A stretch of DNA of 64,000 nucleotides from Niebla homalea (taxonomy: Eukaryota; Ascomycota; Lecanoromycetes; Lecanorales; Ramalinaceae). Positions 12,301-24,200 of the stretch are shown here, piece after piece; positions within the stretch are counted from its first letter, which is position 1, and the number at the start of each line of letters is the position of its first letter. A program made the translations under genes and the position numbers. The DNA lies in contig JAHGAU010000002.1 in the NCBI GenBank assembly GCA_019925105.1, positions 1,736,001-1,800,000 on the forward strand, given 5' to 3'. A model generated the notes under the pieces. The model did no database searches. It saw only the letters and a program-made list of their open reading frames with translations, and was not told the origin of the DNA.

Positions 12301-14103
12301 TTTTTATACGTATAAATTATTTAAAATTAAAATAAACTTATAAAGTTTATCTTTAATAAGTAAAAATTTATAAAGCTTAATTTACATTATATAAATATAA
12401 ATTTATTTATATAATTAAAAGCTTAAAGTTATACGATATAATAATTATAGTAAATTTAAATAAAGTTATAATAAAGCCGGATATTAATATTAAAGTCTTT
12501 AACCTTTAAGTAAATAAAAAGCTTAATTAAAAGGATTATATAAAAAAGGTTTAAAAGAAAATAACTTTATAAAAAAAAAAAAAAAGCCTTATTTTTTTGC
12601 TGTATCGATATAAGAAGTTATATTATAAAAGGCCCGGACTATTTACTAGGCTATAATAAAGTTAACTATAATAAATATTATAGCTATTTAATATATACTT
12701 AAAGGTATTCCGGGATATAAAAAAGAGTTTATTTAAATATTATAGAAGGTTTAAAATTAATATTTAAGAATAATTAATAGTATTTATAAAATAACCTTTA
12801 TTCCGGTATTAAAGTTTAAGGTTTTTAAACCGCCGATTAAGGTTTTATTAAATTAAATAATTACTTAAATAAAGTTAAAAAAATATATATACTTAATTAC
12901 GATAATAAAAAATAGGTAAATTTATTAGAATCTTAATAAATTTAAAGTTAAAAAAAATAAATTAAAGATATTTATCTTTTTTTTTATTAAGATAAAATAA
13001 GAATAAACTAAAAAAAAAGTTAATTTTATTAATATTTTAAAGGTTAACTTAAGCGGGTATAAATTTCCATTAAATATAAGAAAAACCGAGATTAAAGGGA
13101 TTTAAAGAGTAAAAATTATAATAATTATTTTATAAATTATAATAAAGTAAACCGAATATTAATAAAAATATAAAGACTTTATACCTTAAAATCATTATTA
13201 TTTAATTTTTAACGATAAAAAGATTATTAATAAGTATTTTTACCGTTATAATATTATAAAGAAAAGTAATAATATATTAATAATTTAATTCCGGACGGAT
13301 AAAAACGGTTTAATTTACTTCTTATTTATTATATATACCAAGGGTCGGATAAATACCGGATATAAATACGGATAAAAAAAGTAAAATACTATATACGTCC
13401 TTATTTTTTATCCTTTATTTATAAAAATTAAGTTAAAATTTATTATAAAAGTTAATACTTATAATTATTATTAAATATTATTTATAAAATGAAATATCCG
13501 GGCAATTATTAAATTTATAATATTTATTAGATTATTATTATAATTTAATTTTATTATAAAAATAAACGAAATTATTAAAGACCTTACGGAAAAAGCCCGT
13601 TACCGGTTAAAAAAGAAAAAGAAGAACGGAAACCGGTTATATTAATTATATAAACCGGAAAGCATCTTTTATAGCCGTAAGGATATAATAATAAATGCTT
13701 ATTAAAAGTCCTTAAAAAAGTTAAAAACAATAATAATATAAAAAGGGTATATATTAAACGCGTAAACGTTAATAAGGACGTTTAAAGGTATTATATAAGG
13801 TTAAGGTAATATAAATATATAAAAAAAACGGAAAAGTAATAAGTTTAAGGATAGCTTTTATAAGGATATAATCGTAATATTATAGTTTTTCTTAAGGGAG
13901 TTAAAATATAAAAAATATATAAATAAATTGCTATTCTTTAAACGGCCGTTAATATCCTTTACCTTAAAGGATAAAGGGTGGAAACCTGGTAAATACCGGT
14001 TTTTACTTTAATGTTATAAGTATCAGGTTTTACGGTTATTAATAAGGTTAAAAGGCCGCGTATTAAGGAACGCCGGAATTAGCTTAGCTAGACCCGTAAT
14101 ATA

Positions 14104-14105
<2 letters not shown>

Positions 14106-14134
<29 letters not shown>

Positions 14135-14135
14135 T
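14106..14135 (+). repeat. (TCAA)n tail of the LINE
   Basis: Seven to eight tandem TCAA units at the 3' end of the LINE. Many non-polyadenylated LINEs end in such short tandem repeats, which prime on the target. Confidence 0.75.
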
Positions 14136-14143
14136 AAAAATCA

Positions 14144-14159
14144 ATTAAATAAGTAAGTT
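14144..14159. repeat. LINE target-site duplication, right copy
   Basis: Exact 16-bp copy of 8301-8316, following the tail. Confidence 0.82.
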
Positions 14160-16522
14160 TTATAATTATATTATTTTAAATATTAAAAGTTTAACTTTAA
14201 ATTTATAACTTTTTTAAATAATATAACTTATAAATATCTTTTCATTAATATTTAATTTATAAAGAAACCGGCCGTTTATATAATCTATAATTATAGGAAT
14301 TAAAATAGATTTATTTATAATTTTATTATCCATATTTTAATAATAAGTAATTTATTCTTTTATTCTAAATATCCGTTTTATATTATAATATTTAATATTA
14401 ACGGTTTAAAAATAATATTAAGTTTATTAATAAAGTTATTAAACTTAAATTTTAATAATATTCTATTACTTAATTAAATAAAAGCTATATTATAATAGAA
14501 TCGGATTTTAATCGTTTTAATAACTTTTTATAAGATATTATTCGCTTTTAACTTATACTTATAAATATATATTATTTAAGTATTATATTCGGAATAAACG
14601 ATATATAATATTTATTAATTACGGTTTATTATAATATTTTTTTATATAAGATTGTAAATAATTTAAAAGAAAAATATTAATAAGGTTTTTACTTTATAAA
14701 ATAACCTTAATACGATTTAATAAGCCTTTAATAAAGTATAAACTTTATATTTATTTATTTTTAAAACCTTCTTTTTATTTATAATTTCTACCCTTTTAAT
14801 TACTTTTACGAGGTATTAAATAGAATTATTATTAATATAAATAAAAAATTAATATTATTCCGTTATTATTCTTAACTTTATTAATAACTTTATTAATCGT
14901 TTTAAGATAGCTTCATTAATTATAGAAATATATTAATATTTTATTATTTAATATTATCTTTAAAAACGTAAAGACTACCGGTATATTTTAATAATATTAT
15001 AAGTTATTTTTTATAAATAAATATACGCTTTTATTATTTAAAATATATACTTTTTTATTTAAGAATATTATTAAATAAGTAATTTATTATAAAGTTTAGG
15101 ATATAAATTACTTTTATAAACGTAATTTTAACTTTTCCCTTAATAAGCTTATTAATATAAAAAATAATATTTCTGTATATTTTAACTTTATTATTATTAA
15201 TATTTATAATAATAATATTATTTTTATTATTTATTTTTTTAATAAAATAATCTTTTATAATATTATTATAAATATAAATTATAAAGTTATTATTTATAAT
15301 TTAAAATAATTTAAGATTTATATTTCTTAAGATAATAAAAACTCCGTATTTATTATTTAATAATATCGGTAATAACTTTTCCTTTTATTTAATATTTTTA
15401 AACTTCTTAAGAGTTTTATTAATTTTTTCTTTGGTTTTTTAATCTTTAAGTTTATCATTTAAAATTTAATAGCTTATTAAACTGATTATTTTAAAAATAA
15501 TTATATTTATTAAATTAATATCCCATACTGTGTAAATATTTAATTAATTTAATTATATTACTTTTATAAATTAATTTTATTAATTCCTTTAAAGTATTAT
15601 TATTATCGGTTTTCTTATCGTTAATTATAAACGTTAAATACGTTAAAGTTATCTTTTTTATATTATAAAATTAAATATAATATTTGAATTTCTTTTTAAC
15701 GGTAATAAGGATTATAGAGTAATTTATTATATTCTTAATATTAAACTTATATATTTAAGATAATATTAATATATATTTCTTTATTATTATTAAAAAATCG
15801 TAGAATATATATTTATAATTTAAGGTTTTTATAGAATAATTATTTTTAACTTAAGTAAATATATATATTTATTTATTTACTTAAGACTTAAGACTTAATT
15901 GAAATTTAAGATTAATCTTAATATAATAATACTCCTTTTTTACTTTTAAAAAGTAGGCGGAATTTAAGGGTATTATTTTTAATTAAAGGGCTTAAAGGAA
16001 ATCTTATAAATAAACTTTTATATTTTAAAGGTATATAAAATTTATTTTATTAATTAATAAATAAATAAAACCGTTAAGCTTTATTAATAAAGTATCCTAT
16101 TTTTCTTATTGTAATATATAGCTTTTATACTATATTATACGTATTTTATATATAGTTATAGTAATTATAACTTAATTATTTAAAACTTAAAGAACTTCTA
16201 GTTTATTAAATTTTATTAATACTTTAAACTTAATATTAAAAGTAAAATTTATAAAATCTTAAATATAATATCTTATTAATTTTTCTTTAATAACGGATAA
16301 TTATATATTTTAATTTTTAAAATTAATAAGTTTTATTTTATAAAAGCTTATTTTAAATTAATTAATTAATTAATAAAAAAAAAGAAAAATCGGTTTTTTT
16401 TTAATTCTTATTTAAGTTTTTATATATTATTTTTTAAGTATATAGCTTAAAAATTATATTTATATAATTTAATTATTAAATAAATAATTTAAATCTTTAA
16501 TAATTATATTAAATATATATAA

Positions 16523-16535
16523 CCGGGCTTATAAT
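16523..16535 (-). other. Copia primer-binding site, half initiator tRNA-Met type
   Basis: On the minus strand the bases right after the LTR read ATTATAAGCCCGG. With two G-to-A changes reversed this is GTTATGAGCCCGG, complementary to the anticodon arm (around CUCAUAAC) of initiator tRNA-Met. Drosophila copia primes from the same internal part of that tRNA. The match is short, but its position directly at the LTR is exact. Confidence 0.6.
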
Positions 16536-16762
16536 TATTATATATATAGACGTATAAGTATAATAAGGTAATATGAATTAAGTATAATTTATAAAGATAA
16601 ATTTATAAAAAAAGACTATAGGATATACCCAGTTAATCTGGGATATACGGCCAGGTAATAAGATATATACGTATTATGAGAGTATCTTAACACCGCTCGC
16701 ATGACGGCTCAGTGACACTCCATGCCCGCAATACTACTACCATGCCTACACCTAGGCTGACA
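16536..16762 (-). repeat. Right LTR (5' LTR of the minus-strand copia element)
   Basis: Partner of 5383-5609. Here the inner part (up to about 16624) is RIP-mutated and the outer part keeps C and G, ending in CTAGGCTGACA. It probably held the promoter of the element. Confidence 0.88.
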
Positions 16763-16767
16763 GCACA
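16763..16767. repeat. Target-site duplication GCACA, right copy
   Basis: Exact copy of 5378-5382, directly after the right LTR. Confidence 0.85.
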
Positions 16768-17456
16768 ACATATATTCGAGGATTCGCGAGAAGAACCGGC
16801 ATTGCCATTTTGGTCTTTCCGGTTTCCGATTGCCATGTTTGAGCTCTGGCGGCCGCATTTGGTGGGTATTACTAGCTGAGACCTACAGCTTGGACTTGAT
16901 GATAGTGTTTTCAGCCCCAGCTTCGCGGTATAAATGTTTTGAGGGGCTCCAGGAGAAAGAAAATTATTGATTTCGAACAAAATCAAGCAGCAACATCGGG
17001 CGGAAATATTCCGTCTGCCAGGACGGTAGCACTCTTAATCTTATCATATTTCATCCCTGTACCATTGCCAAACATGCCGCTTTACATACAACCGCTTAGC
17101 AGCACCACGTACAGCCACAGGGGCTGTTGGAATAGAACAATACCATTCACAGGGAAAACACCAAGCTTGCCAACAGTATCATCCAGCCAGGCGCCAACTT
17201 GTGTCTTGCAACGTTTCAGCCTTGCGCTCAGCCCCGAAGACGCATGGTATTGTCTCAGGCAGCAGCTTTCGGCTTTCCACTTGCGTCTTGATGACTCCGT
17301 TTCTTCTTCAAATCTGAAAAGAGCTCTGTACTGCAACCAGTTATTCTGCCAGTCTCGTTTCTTTCTGTTCCTCCCTACCTCAAAAAAAACCCGTCCTACA
17401 AACAACAGCATCGACAGAGTAATTCGTGTTTTCAGTGCTTTTGCATCCGTCAAACC
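16768..17456 (+). promoter_or_regulatory. Upstream region of the four-pass membrane protein gene
   Basis: Unique DNA of normal composition between the transposon and the start codon at 17457. It has pyrimidine-rich stretches and CAAC/AACAACAGC motifs close to the start, common in fungal leaders. Open frames on both strands here show no domain. The copia insertion lies about 700 bp upstream of the gene and may have removed distal promoter sequence. Confidence 0.4.
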
Positions 17457-18270
17457 ATGGCCGAATCATCACAACAGCCGTACAGGGACAACCCGGAGCC
17501 TGATGCTCAAGCTGCTACCGACCCCAACGAGCCCGTCGGATCCCCAGAACCCACAACTGACGCCCCTGTGCATTCTCCCATCGCCTTGCCAAGGGCACTC
17601 GGTCTTCTCACTCCTCTCTTACTAGCTCTATCTCCATTGCTCCTCATACTCTCAGTGGTAACACTGACCCTCGCCTCCGCCGCATCCGAACATTCCTTCT
17701 ATCTCTCCTACTCAGTTCGCGAAGCTCTCAACCCCCTCATTGTCATTTCCATCCTCTCCACGGTCGTCTGTGCGACCAACGCCTACCGTCTGCGCCGTTC
17801 GAGAGCCTTGACGAGTATCTGGATCAACCTCATCTTTGACCTCATCGTCGCGGTGATTGGGATTGCGTATGGCATTGCAGGTCTGATTGGCGTGATTGAT
17901 GGTTCCTGGTGCGGCTACGGCGGCTATGACCGGGATGGGTGTGAAAAGTGGAAGGTCATCGTGACAGTGATTGGATGCTTGGCAACGGCCGTTGGGATAG
18001 TCGTTGGGTAAGTCCAGCACATCTTCCCCTTCTCTTTCCGCAAGGAGGCTTGTCAGCACCGATGTGGAGCTTGCGCTGATGATCGGTAGACTGATGCATC
18101 TCGTGCTCTTCGCAACACGAGCGCGCATGGGCTATCAATCGCACTTCTGGAAGAGACCATGGAAGTTCCCAGAGGGACAGATTACCTTTGAAGTCTCTGT
18201 CAAGATGTTTCGCGAGCCGGAGAGGAGGGTGGCAAGGCAGGAACGCCCAGAGCAGGAGAGCTTGGTGTGA
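17457..18270 (+). CDS. Four-pass membrane protein, MARVEL-like, function unknown
   Basis: Two exons (17457-18007 and 18090-18270) joined across an 82-bp intron with a GTAAGT donor and TAG acceptor give 243 residues. The first 45 residues are polar and Pro/Asp/Glu-rich. Four hydrophobic segments follow at about residues 46-75, 87-107, 121-147 and 166-196; the last is completed only when the exons are joined, which supports the splice. A short loop with WCGYGGY and a Cys-containing DRDGCEKW stretch lies between segments 3 and 4. The C-terminal 45 residues are charged. The four-helix layout resembles MARVEL-domain proteins of fungal plasma membranes, but no diagnostic motif was identified, so the family name is tentative. 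Confidence 0.7.
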
Positions 18271-18730
18271 GGGACGCTGCGGCTGCTCATGGTCTTGTCG
18301 CCAGATCGGACAGGTAGAGGTCCTGATCTAGGCGCCCCTTTGTCTCTTCGCTGAGGCTGATAAGTTATGATGTAGTGGAGTAGCGTGTAGGCTGGCTTCA
18401 GACAAGTGGTGGCAGGTGATCCACGTTTCCGAAGGTGGATTAGACGTTTTGGGAATCGCACTTTGGCGTGTAAAATTGATTGCAAGAAATTGAATGGAAG
18501 TGAATCACATACCATAATGGCTTTCCTGGTTGCCCTCTCAGAGGGCTCTGGGATGGACACAGACTTACCGCTCACACCTTTCATTTCACATGCTTTTGCA
18601 ATGGAAATACGCTTCCTCTGACAAGCATACCAAGGGTTAAACCTAGAGCAGGAAAAGGGATAGTCTTGGATGGTCCGTCGTCTATCTTCATTGTATGTAC
18701 AGGCCCATACGGGCTGATGTTAATAATTCA
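18271..18730. other. Intergenic region between convergent genes
   Basis: 460 bp between the stop codon of the membrane protein gene and the stop of NDE1 on the other strand. It should hold both 3' ends. No additional gene or repeat is visible. Confidence 0.5.
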
Positions 18731-20913
18731 TCATGTCTGTACATGAATTCGCATTAGCTTATTGATGATTGCGCGAAGATAAATGGGGGACTCACCTCTG
18801 CCAAAAAGCGCTCTCTTGCCCCAGTCCATCGCCAGCAAGACCCTTGTCCTGAAGCTCACGCTCTGCGCAAAGTAGATACTCCTCCACAGGTACACCGCCA
18901 GTAATCCGCCACTGAAGTTTAGGCCATTGATGTCAAATATCGCCGAATTACCGATGTATGCCAGGCTGCCCATGTGATGGTATTCGAAGGCCTTGTACAC
19001 AGCTTCGTCAAGGTCGCCATAATCCATACCGTTCGCTTTCATACCCGGCGTTGCCTGGGCAAGCTTGTTCAGCTTCCTACCCAGATATTGGCCCTGCTGA
19101 TGCGCACGTTGCGCCGTGGCGGGCAAGGATGTCAGCTTGTTGTCAATCTGAATCAGTAGCTCATGAAGCTCTCCAAAGTCCAGAGTACCACTGTTGTCTT
19201 TGTCGTATTGCTCGAAGAGTTTGTCGAGGCGTCTTAAGTGGTCGGAGGCTTGGGGAAATCGCTTCTTGACTTTCGAGGCTACGTCTCGCCATTGCTTGAA
19301 TGTAATGTCCATTTTCTCGGGATCTCTCCCTTGCTCGTAAGCCATGTTACGAAGAAAATGGACGAGATGGTCGGCAACATTGTTCTGCACTGTCGAGCAA
19401 TCACCTATTGCATAGATTGAACCCATCGGTGCACCGTTCAGACGTAGATGGGTGTCAGTCTCGAGAGCATGCCTGTTGGTCTGATTCTCGATCTTGCTCG
19501 CGATTCTTTTGCAGAAGTCCGTTTGCGAAACGCCTGTCGACCACAAGCAGAAGCCCATGGGCAATTCTTTGGTCACCATCTCACCTTTCTCATTCTTCTG
19601 CGAGAATAATATTTTATCTTTCTGAACTTCCTTGACGCGGGAATTGGTCAGCACTTCAATTTGATCATGAGCAAACCGCTGCTCAGCAAATATGGATAAG
19701 GCTTCATCGTATGTGTTGAGGATGTGCCCGCGACTCTGGATGACGTGAACGGAGATCTCGTTTCGAAGTATCTTTGGGAATGACCGGCCCAGGTCTTCAT
19801 TGAGCATATCAAACAGCTCGGCGGCAAATTCGACTCCTGTTGGGCCGCCCCCACTGACAACGAAAGAAAGGAGACGTCTCCGCTCTTCGTCACTACACGT
19901 GGGTAAGCAGGCATGTTCCAGATTCTGTAAGACGTGGTTCTTGATGTCACGGGCATCTTCGATGGATTTGAGGAAGTGGCAATTCTCGAGGCCTTTGACG
20001 CCATGAGGATTGGTGGTGGCACCTGACCTTGTCAGCTTTGACATTGTCTACTGTACCTCAAGCCGTGAATGTACGCACCAACGCCCAGTACTAATTTGTC
20101 ATACGGAAGATAGAAGTGACGTTCCTTGCCCTCATGATCGGTTTGCTTGACTTCGAGCAGCTTCTCCGATAACTCGACGTCGACTGCCTCTGCCTTAAGG
20201 AAATGACCTCTGGCTCGCTGAACAATGCGCCGCATAGGTTCCGCAAGGGACCGTAGCTCCAGTGTACCAACAGTCGCGGACGGAAGCATAGGCGTGAATA
20301 GGAAGTAATTGGTAGGGGAGACGACGGTGACATGGTAATCGTCTGGATTCAGCGTTTTGAGCAATGCCACGCTGCCCCACCCGCTCCCTAAAACCACGAG
20401 CTTTGGCTTATCCTTCAATCTTGTATTTTGAGCACAATCGTCATCGTCCACCAAGACATCCGCTATCGGCAGGTTCTTTGGCCCTCCACGCTTAGGATTC
20501 AAGGCGTATTCTGAGACAGGTATATCGGAGAAGGATAGGTCTTCGCGGTATGTTGACGCATCGTAAACGAAGAAGGCGAGCACTAGGCCTCCACTGACCA
20601 GCATGAAGCCTCCGGCATAAGCAAAGAAGCGGTATAGGAATCTGAAAACAGGACCACGGTTTGAAGGTAGAGCCCTGGTCGAGATAGGTCGAGTCTTGGG
20701 AGAATTGAGCGGATGAAGGCGGGACGGGTTGAATTTCAGAGCAATTGGTTGGCGTAATCGTACTTTGGCGAGGAGTGATATCCTGGACGGGAATCTATTG
20801 GTCGCTGCCGAGTGAGATTGAGAGCATTGAGTATTGTAAGTGAGCAACGGCGTGCGCAGGCGTGGCAGCACCTTTGGCGCGACGTTGTGGCTCATGACGA
20901 TCGAGTGGGTCAA
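18731..20913 (-). CDS. nde1: External alternative NADH dehydrogenase with EF-hand
   Basis: Rotenone-insensitive type II NADH:ubiquinone oxidoreductase, which oxidises cytosolic NADH at the outer face of the inner mitochondrial membrane without pumping protons. Two exons (20913-20079 and 20022-18731) joined over a 56-bp intron give 708 residues; the join restores the family string LGVGATTNPHGVKG. The N-terminus is basic and Ser/Arg-rich, as in mitochondrial presequences, and is followed by a hydrophobic anchor at about 89-120. Two dinucleotide-binding folds are marked by GSGWGS (about 170) and GGGPTG (about 336), and AIGDCS lies near 483. A canonical EF-hand, DKDNSGTLDFGE, sits at about 551-562, pointing to the calcium-responsive Neurospora NDE1 type rather than NDE2 or NDI1. 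The start could be this Met or the one six codons on. The gene is divergent from URB1. Confidence 0.93.
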
Positions 20914-21228
20914 AGCCCAGGGAACAAATCGTCACCTCTGTAGACTCGGTTGACATAAGGAGTATGTAATCGCTCATCAATTGAGAGGAAGCATTTGAGC
21001 TCTAGGGTTTGGTGCGTTAGAAGGTGGTGAAGCTATCCGCGGAGGTTTGACATCATTAACATGTACCGAGTATGGACGCCGCCGGCCACCGCTAGACTAG
21101 GAATCGGCTCGGTCGGGACGACGCATGCCAAGCCTAGCTAGAACTAACCATGCGGAACTCTGTTTGTAAATATCAAGCCTTTTTCCAACACAAAATCATA
21201 TAGAAAACGTCCGACTAAAAATTGAACC
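20914..21228. promoter_or_regulatory. Divergent promoter region of nde1 and urb1
   Basis: 315 bp separate the two start codons, so both promoters must lie here. No clear TATA box is seen. The region includes a GC-rich CGCCGCCGGCC-like stretch near 21080. Confidence 0.5.
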
Positions 21229-24200
21229 ATGTCTCCCGTTCTGTTGAATGGAGACCGGGAGGAGTCTGCTCCGAAACGTCGTAAAATAAGCAAAGAGTCA
21301 CCTCCTTTGGAACAGATTGAGATCAAATCCTCCGCAGATTTGCAAACTTTGCTGGCTTTCAGTCAGAATGCTGGCCAGGATGTGAAGCATAGTACGTGAA
21401 TCTTGTCCGGTCACAGCTATCATCTAATCTGCCTCTAGAGATACAGAGATTCCGGGGCTTCCTGAGTTCCATCCAGGATGGAAAACATCCACGACACGTA
21501 CAGAATCAGGGTATCCTTTTAGACTTCTTTCGGACGAAGAAGCCTAGGAGTGAGGAGCAGGAATCGACTGCATTCTCTGGTTTGATTCAGTCCTGGCACT
21601 TTGCAGTCCAGGCCAACGGCGAGTACCTTATCTCTTCCATTACAGCCGCCTTTGCGTCCTTATTGAGATCGATTGCAACCTTGGTTGATTTCCGAGAAGA
21701 TGGTCTGTCTTTGTGCAGGATCTTACTGCATGACGATCAAATGAAGCTCTTTGATCGAGCTTTGACCGCCAATCGAGTCAAGGAGCATTTGATCGATCCA
21801 TGCCTCCGACTGTTGACCGAAATCCTTCAGTTTGATGGCGGTACATGTGCGAAAACGATCTACCGTCAGAGAGATACTACTTTCCACCGTCTCGACGTCT
21901 TTCTCTCCTGCAAACAGTCTGCGCCAGACCAAGACGTCGGAAAGAAACGAAGAGCTTCTATTCATGAACTCGCACACCGTTATTTGTTGGCCAATGTGCA
22001 GCTCCAAGGACCTACTGCCAAGGCTGCTATCATCAGAAACGGTCCGATCGTACGGGCCTTTCTACAGGGTATGGTCGAGCTTCCCAGCTGGCTTGTGCTT
22101 GAGACGCTGAAATGTGTTCACGATGCCATCTTGGAGGACGCCAAGCTCAATACTTCAACGAAGAATCAATTCTTTAATGAGTTGAATCTGCGCTCTTTGA
22201 GCTCATTGTATAAATACAAGGAACAGACGGGAAATGAAAGCACCTCAAGTGTCCGAATGAAGCTACATGCACTGCTTCTCGCAATTTGTGTTTCGTCTGA
22301 GTCAAGTCTACTAAAAACTTCAGGGGCTGTTCAGGGAGATCCGGAACAAGCATCAAGTCGTACGGTGGAAGCTTCAAGCACTGATGGTCTGAGCAACATG
22401 CCAAGGTCCACCAGAAATCTCCTTACTTTTCTTTCGTCGCTTCGACCATACGCCGATACTCTGCAAGCCGATCTGATCACTGACATTTTCGGACAAGCTC
22501 CACAAATGATAGATGCTTACTTTTCGAACATGAAGAGCTTCTCATTTGATCCAAAGCTGTCTGCCACATGGGTGGGATACGCTCGATTTCTTCTTACTCT
22601 AATCCAATCTGTCAATGAGGAGAAATTGTTACGCAGTATTGACATCAAGTCACAAGGGCTGACTGTGCTTCTGAATTGCATCTTACCCAGACCTCTCCTT
22701 CAAAAAATACTCACCCGGTCTTTGAACCAATCTTCTCAATTTGTTACGTTTCTGACCGTCCAGATCCTAAACGCAGCATTTGCAAAACTTGGACGCACCA
22801 GCCGGATCCTGGCCGGGCTGGGAGAGAAATCGAAGGGAGTTAACGAAGGTCTGGTAGTGGCATTCGCAGATCGATGTCCGGACATGAGATTCGTCATCAT
22901 GCAATTCCAAAGCTGTCCTCATACGAATACAGTGCTGAAGGAGAGCTTGGGTCGGTTGTTAATCTATTACTACCAGGTCAGTATCTATCAGACATCACAA
23001 ACCATAGTGGGCCGCGTGTCGTGCTACCAACGATGGCGTTGAGCTTGATGATGATCTGACATCAGGTCAAGGTTCATGGATGAGCTTGTAGTCGCAGGGA
23101 GAGTAGTCGTTACTGACTTGCGAGTAATTAGATCATACCACAAGTTGCTCTGGAAGAGAACTACGATGTCTCCAGAGCTCTTGCTACAGCACTTGACGCC
23201 GTTGAGAGCTTGCATGGTGGAGAAAAAGAAAGCTTGAAATATCTGTATCTGGAACATCTCATTGATATTGCAAGCTTTCAGTCCCCAATCGTACAATGGT
23301 TCCACAAGATTGGTACGCTCTTTCCATTGCACCTGGCATACCACAGCATAATCTGACGGTTAGCACAAGATAATTATCTTTCACCTTTCACAAAGCTCCT
23401 GAGGTATCACGTCAAATCCGAGAGCTGCCATGATCAGTCTACAATTCTGGCAACACTTATCTCTATTGCCGAAGACCATGAACTTTCGCAGTCATATCAA
23501 GGCTCGCATGCTCTCGGTACCTTCATCCTGAGTTTTCGACACGTGACAGAAGAGTTCTCGGCAAATGTCTATGAGTACGTCGATGATTGCACGCTGAGAC
23601 TTGTGAAAAGGCCAGCAGAGTATCAAGAGCTCTTGATGTCACTGCACCAGGATGGTTCCAATGCTTCACCAGACTTGTGTGCGCATGATGGCATAGATCT
23701 GATTCTGGTTGTACTGATCGAGCAATGGCCGTGCCTTCAAAGAGAGTCCTCTTCGCAAGTCGCCAATGGAGTTGCGCAATGGCTTGATCATTATATGAGC
23801 TTGTTAGCGCTAGCGAGGTGTAACAAAGACATTCTACTGCAGCTCAGCAAGCAATTTCAAGGTGTTGTGGGCGGCGATCAGCAATTGCAAAAGACGTTGA
23901 AAGAGATCGAGCAACAGCAAAGTCTGGATTCCGAATTGGTCCTTTCATCCGCCTCGAGTGACAGCGGAGACAGCGATGATGATATTCCAGATGTTTTGGA
24001 GGCAAACGATGCTCATCCTGACCTCGCATCCACTGTAAAGGGCTGCTCCATTCCTGAAGGGCCCCCTAAAGAATCAATAGATCATCCGGAACTGTATCAC
24101 TGGTCGAAACAAGATGTTACAGACGCCATTGCTGATGGTTTTATTGGTGAGTGTCTAATTTTGAATGACCTTGGAGGCTCTTAGCCCATCCTCATGCTAT

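Larger units (their letters stand above)
8317..14143 (+). mobile_element. Non-LTR retrotransposon (LINE, Tad1-like), RIP-mutated, nested in the copia element
   Basis: The element starts with a GGGGAAGATGGCG leader whose ATG (8325) opens the relic of a first frame, carries an RT relic on the plus strand, and ends in a simple-repeat (TCAA)n tail followed by a 16-bp target duplication. The length of 5.83 kb and layout (short 5' leader, gag-like part, then RT-bearing frame, then non-coding tail) fit full-length fungal LINEs of the Tad1 type. Every frame is broken by RIP stops. It inserted after the copia element, splitting the latter's internal region. The clade name is an inference; the LINE class is well supported. 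Confidence 0.8.
5383..16762 (-). mobile_element. Ty1/copia-type LTR retrotransposon, RIP-mutated, with nested LINE
   Basis: Two 227-bp direct repeats starting TG and ending CA (left 5383-5609, right 16536-16762, no indels between them) flanked by GCACA define a complete LTR element. The half-initiator-tRNA primer-binding site next to the right LTR and the purine tract next to the left LTR, both read on the minus strand, set its orientation. RT motifs on the minus strand near 7000-7165 match copia (LYGLKQS-type box and YVDDI-type box), with stops scattered by RIP. Without the 5.8-kb LINE and its duplication the element would be about 5.5 kb, a normal copia size. It is not coding now. The nucleotide evidence for boundaries is strong; the superfamily call rests on two motif boxes and the primer site. 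Confidence 0.88.

Noticed and set aside
16939..17625. 228-residue plus-strand open frame upstream of the membrane protein
   Set aside because: It overlaps the start of the better-supported four-pass protein in another frame and has no domain.
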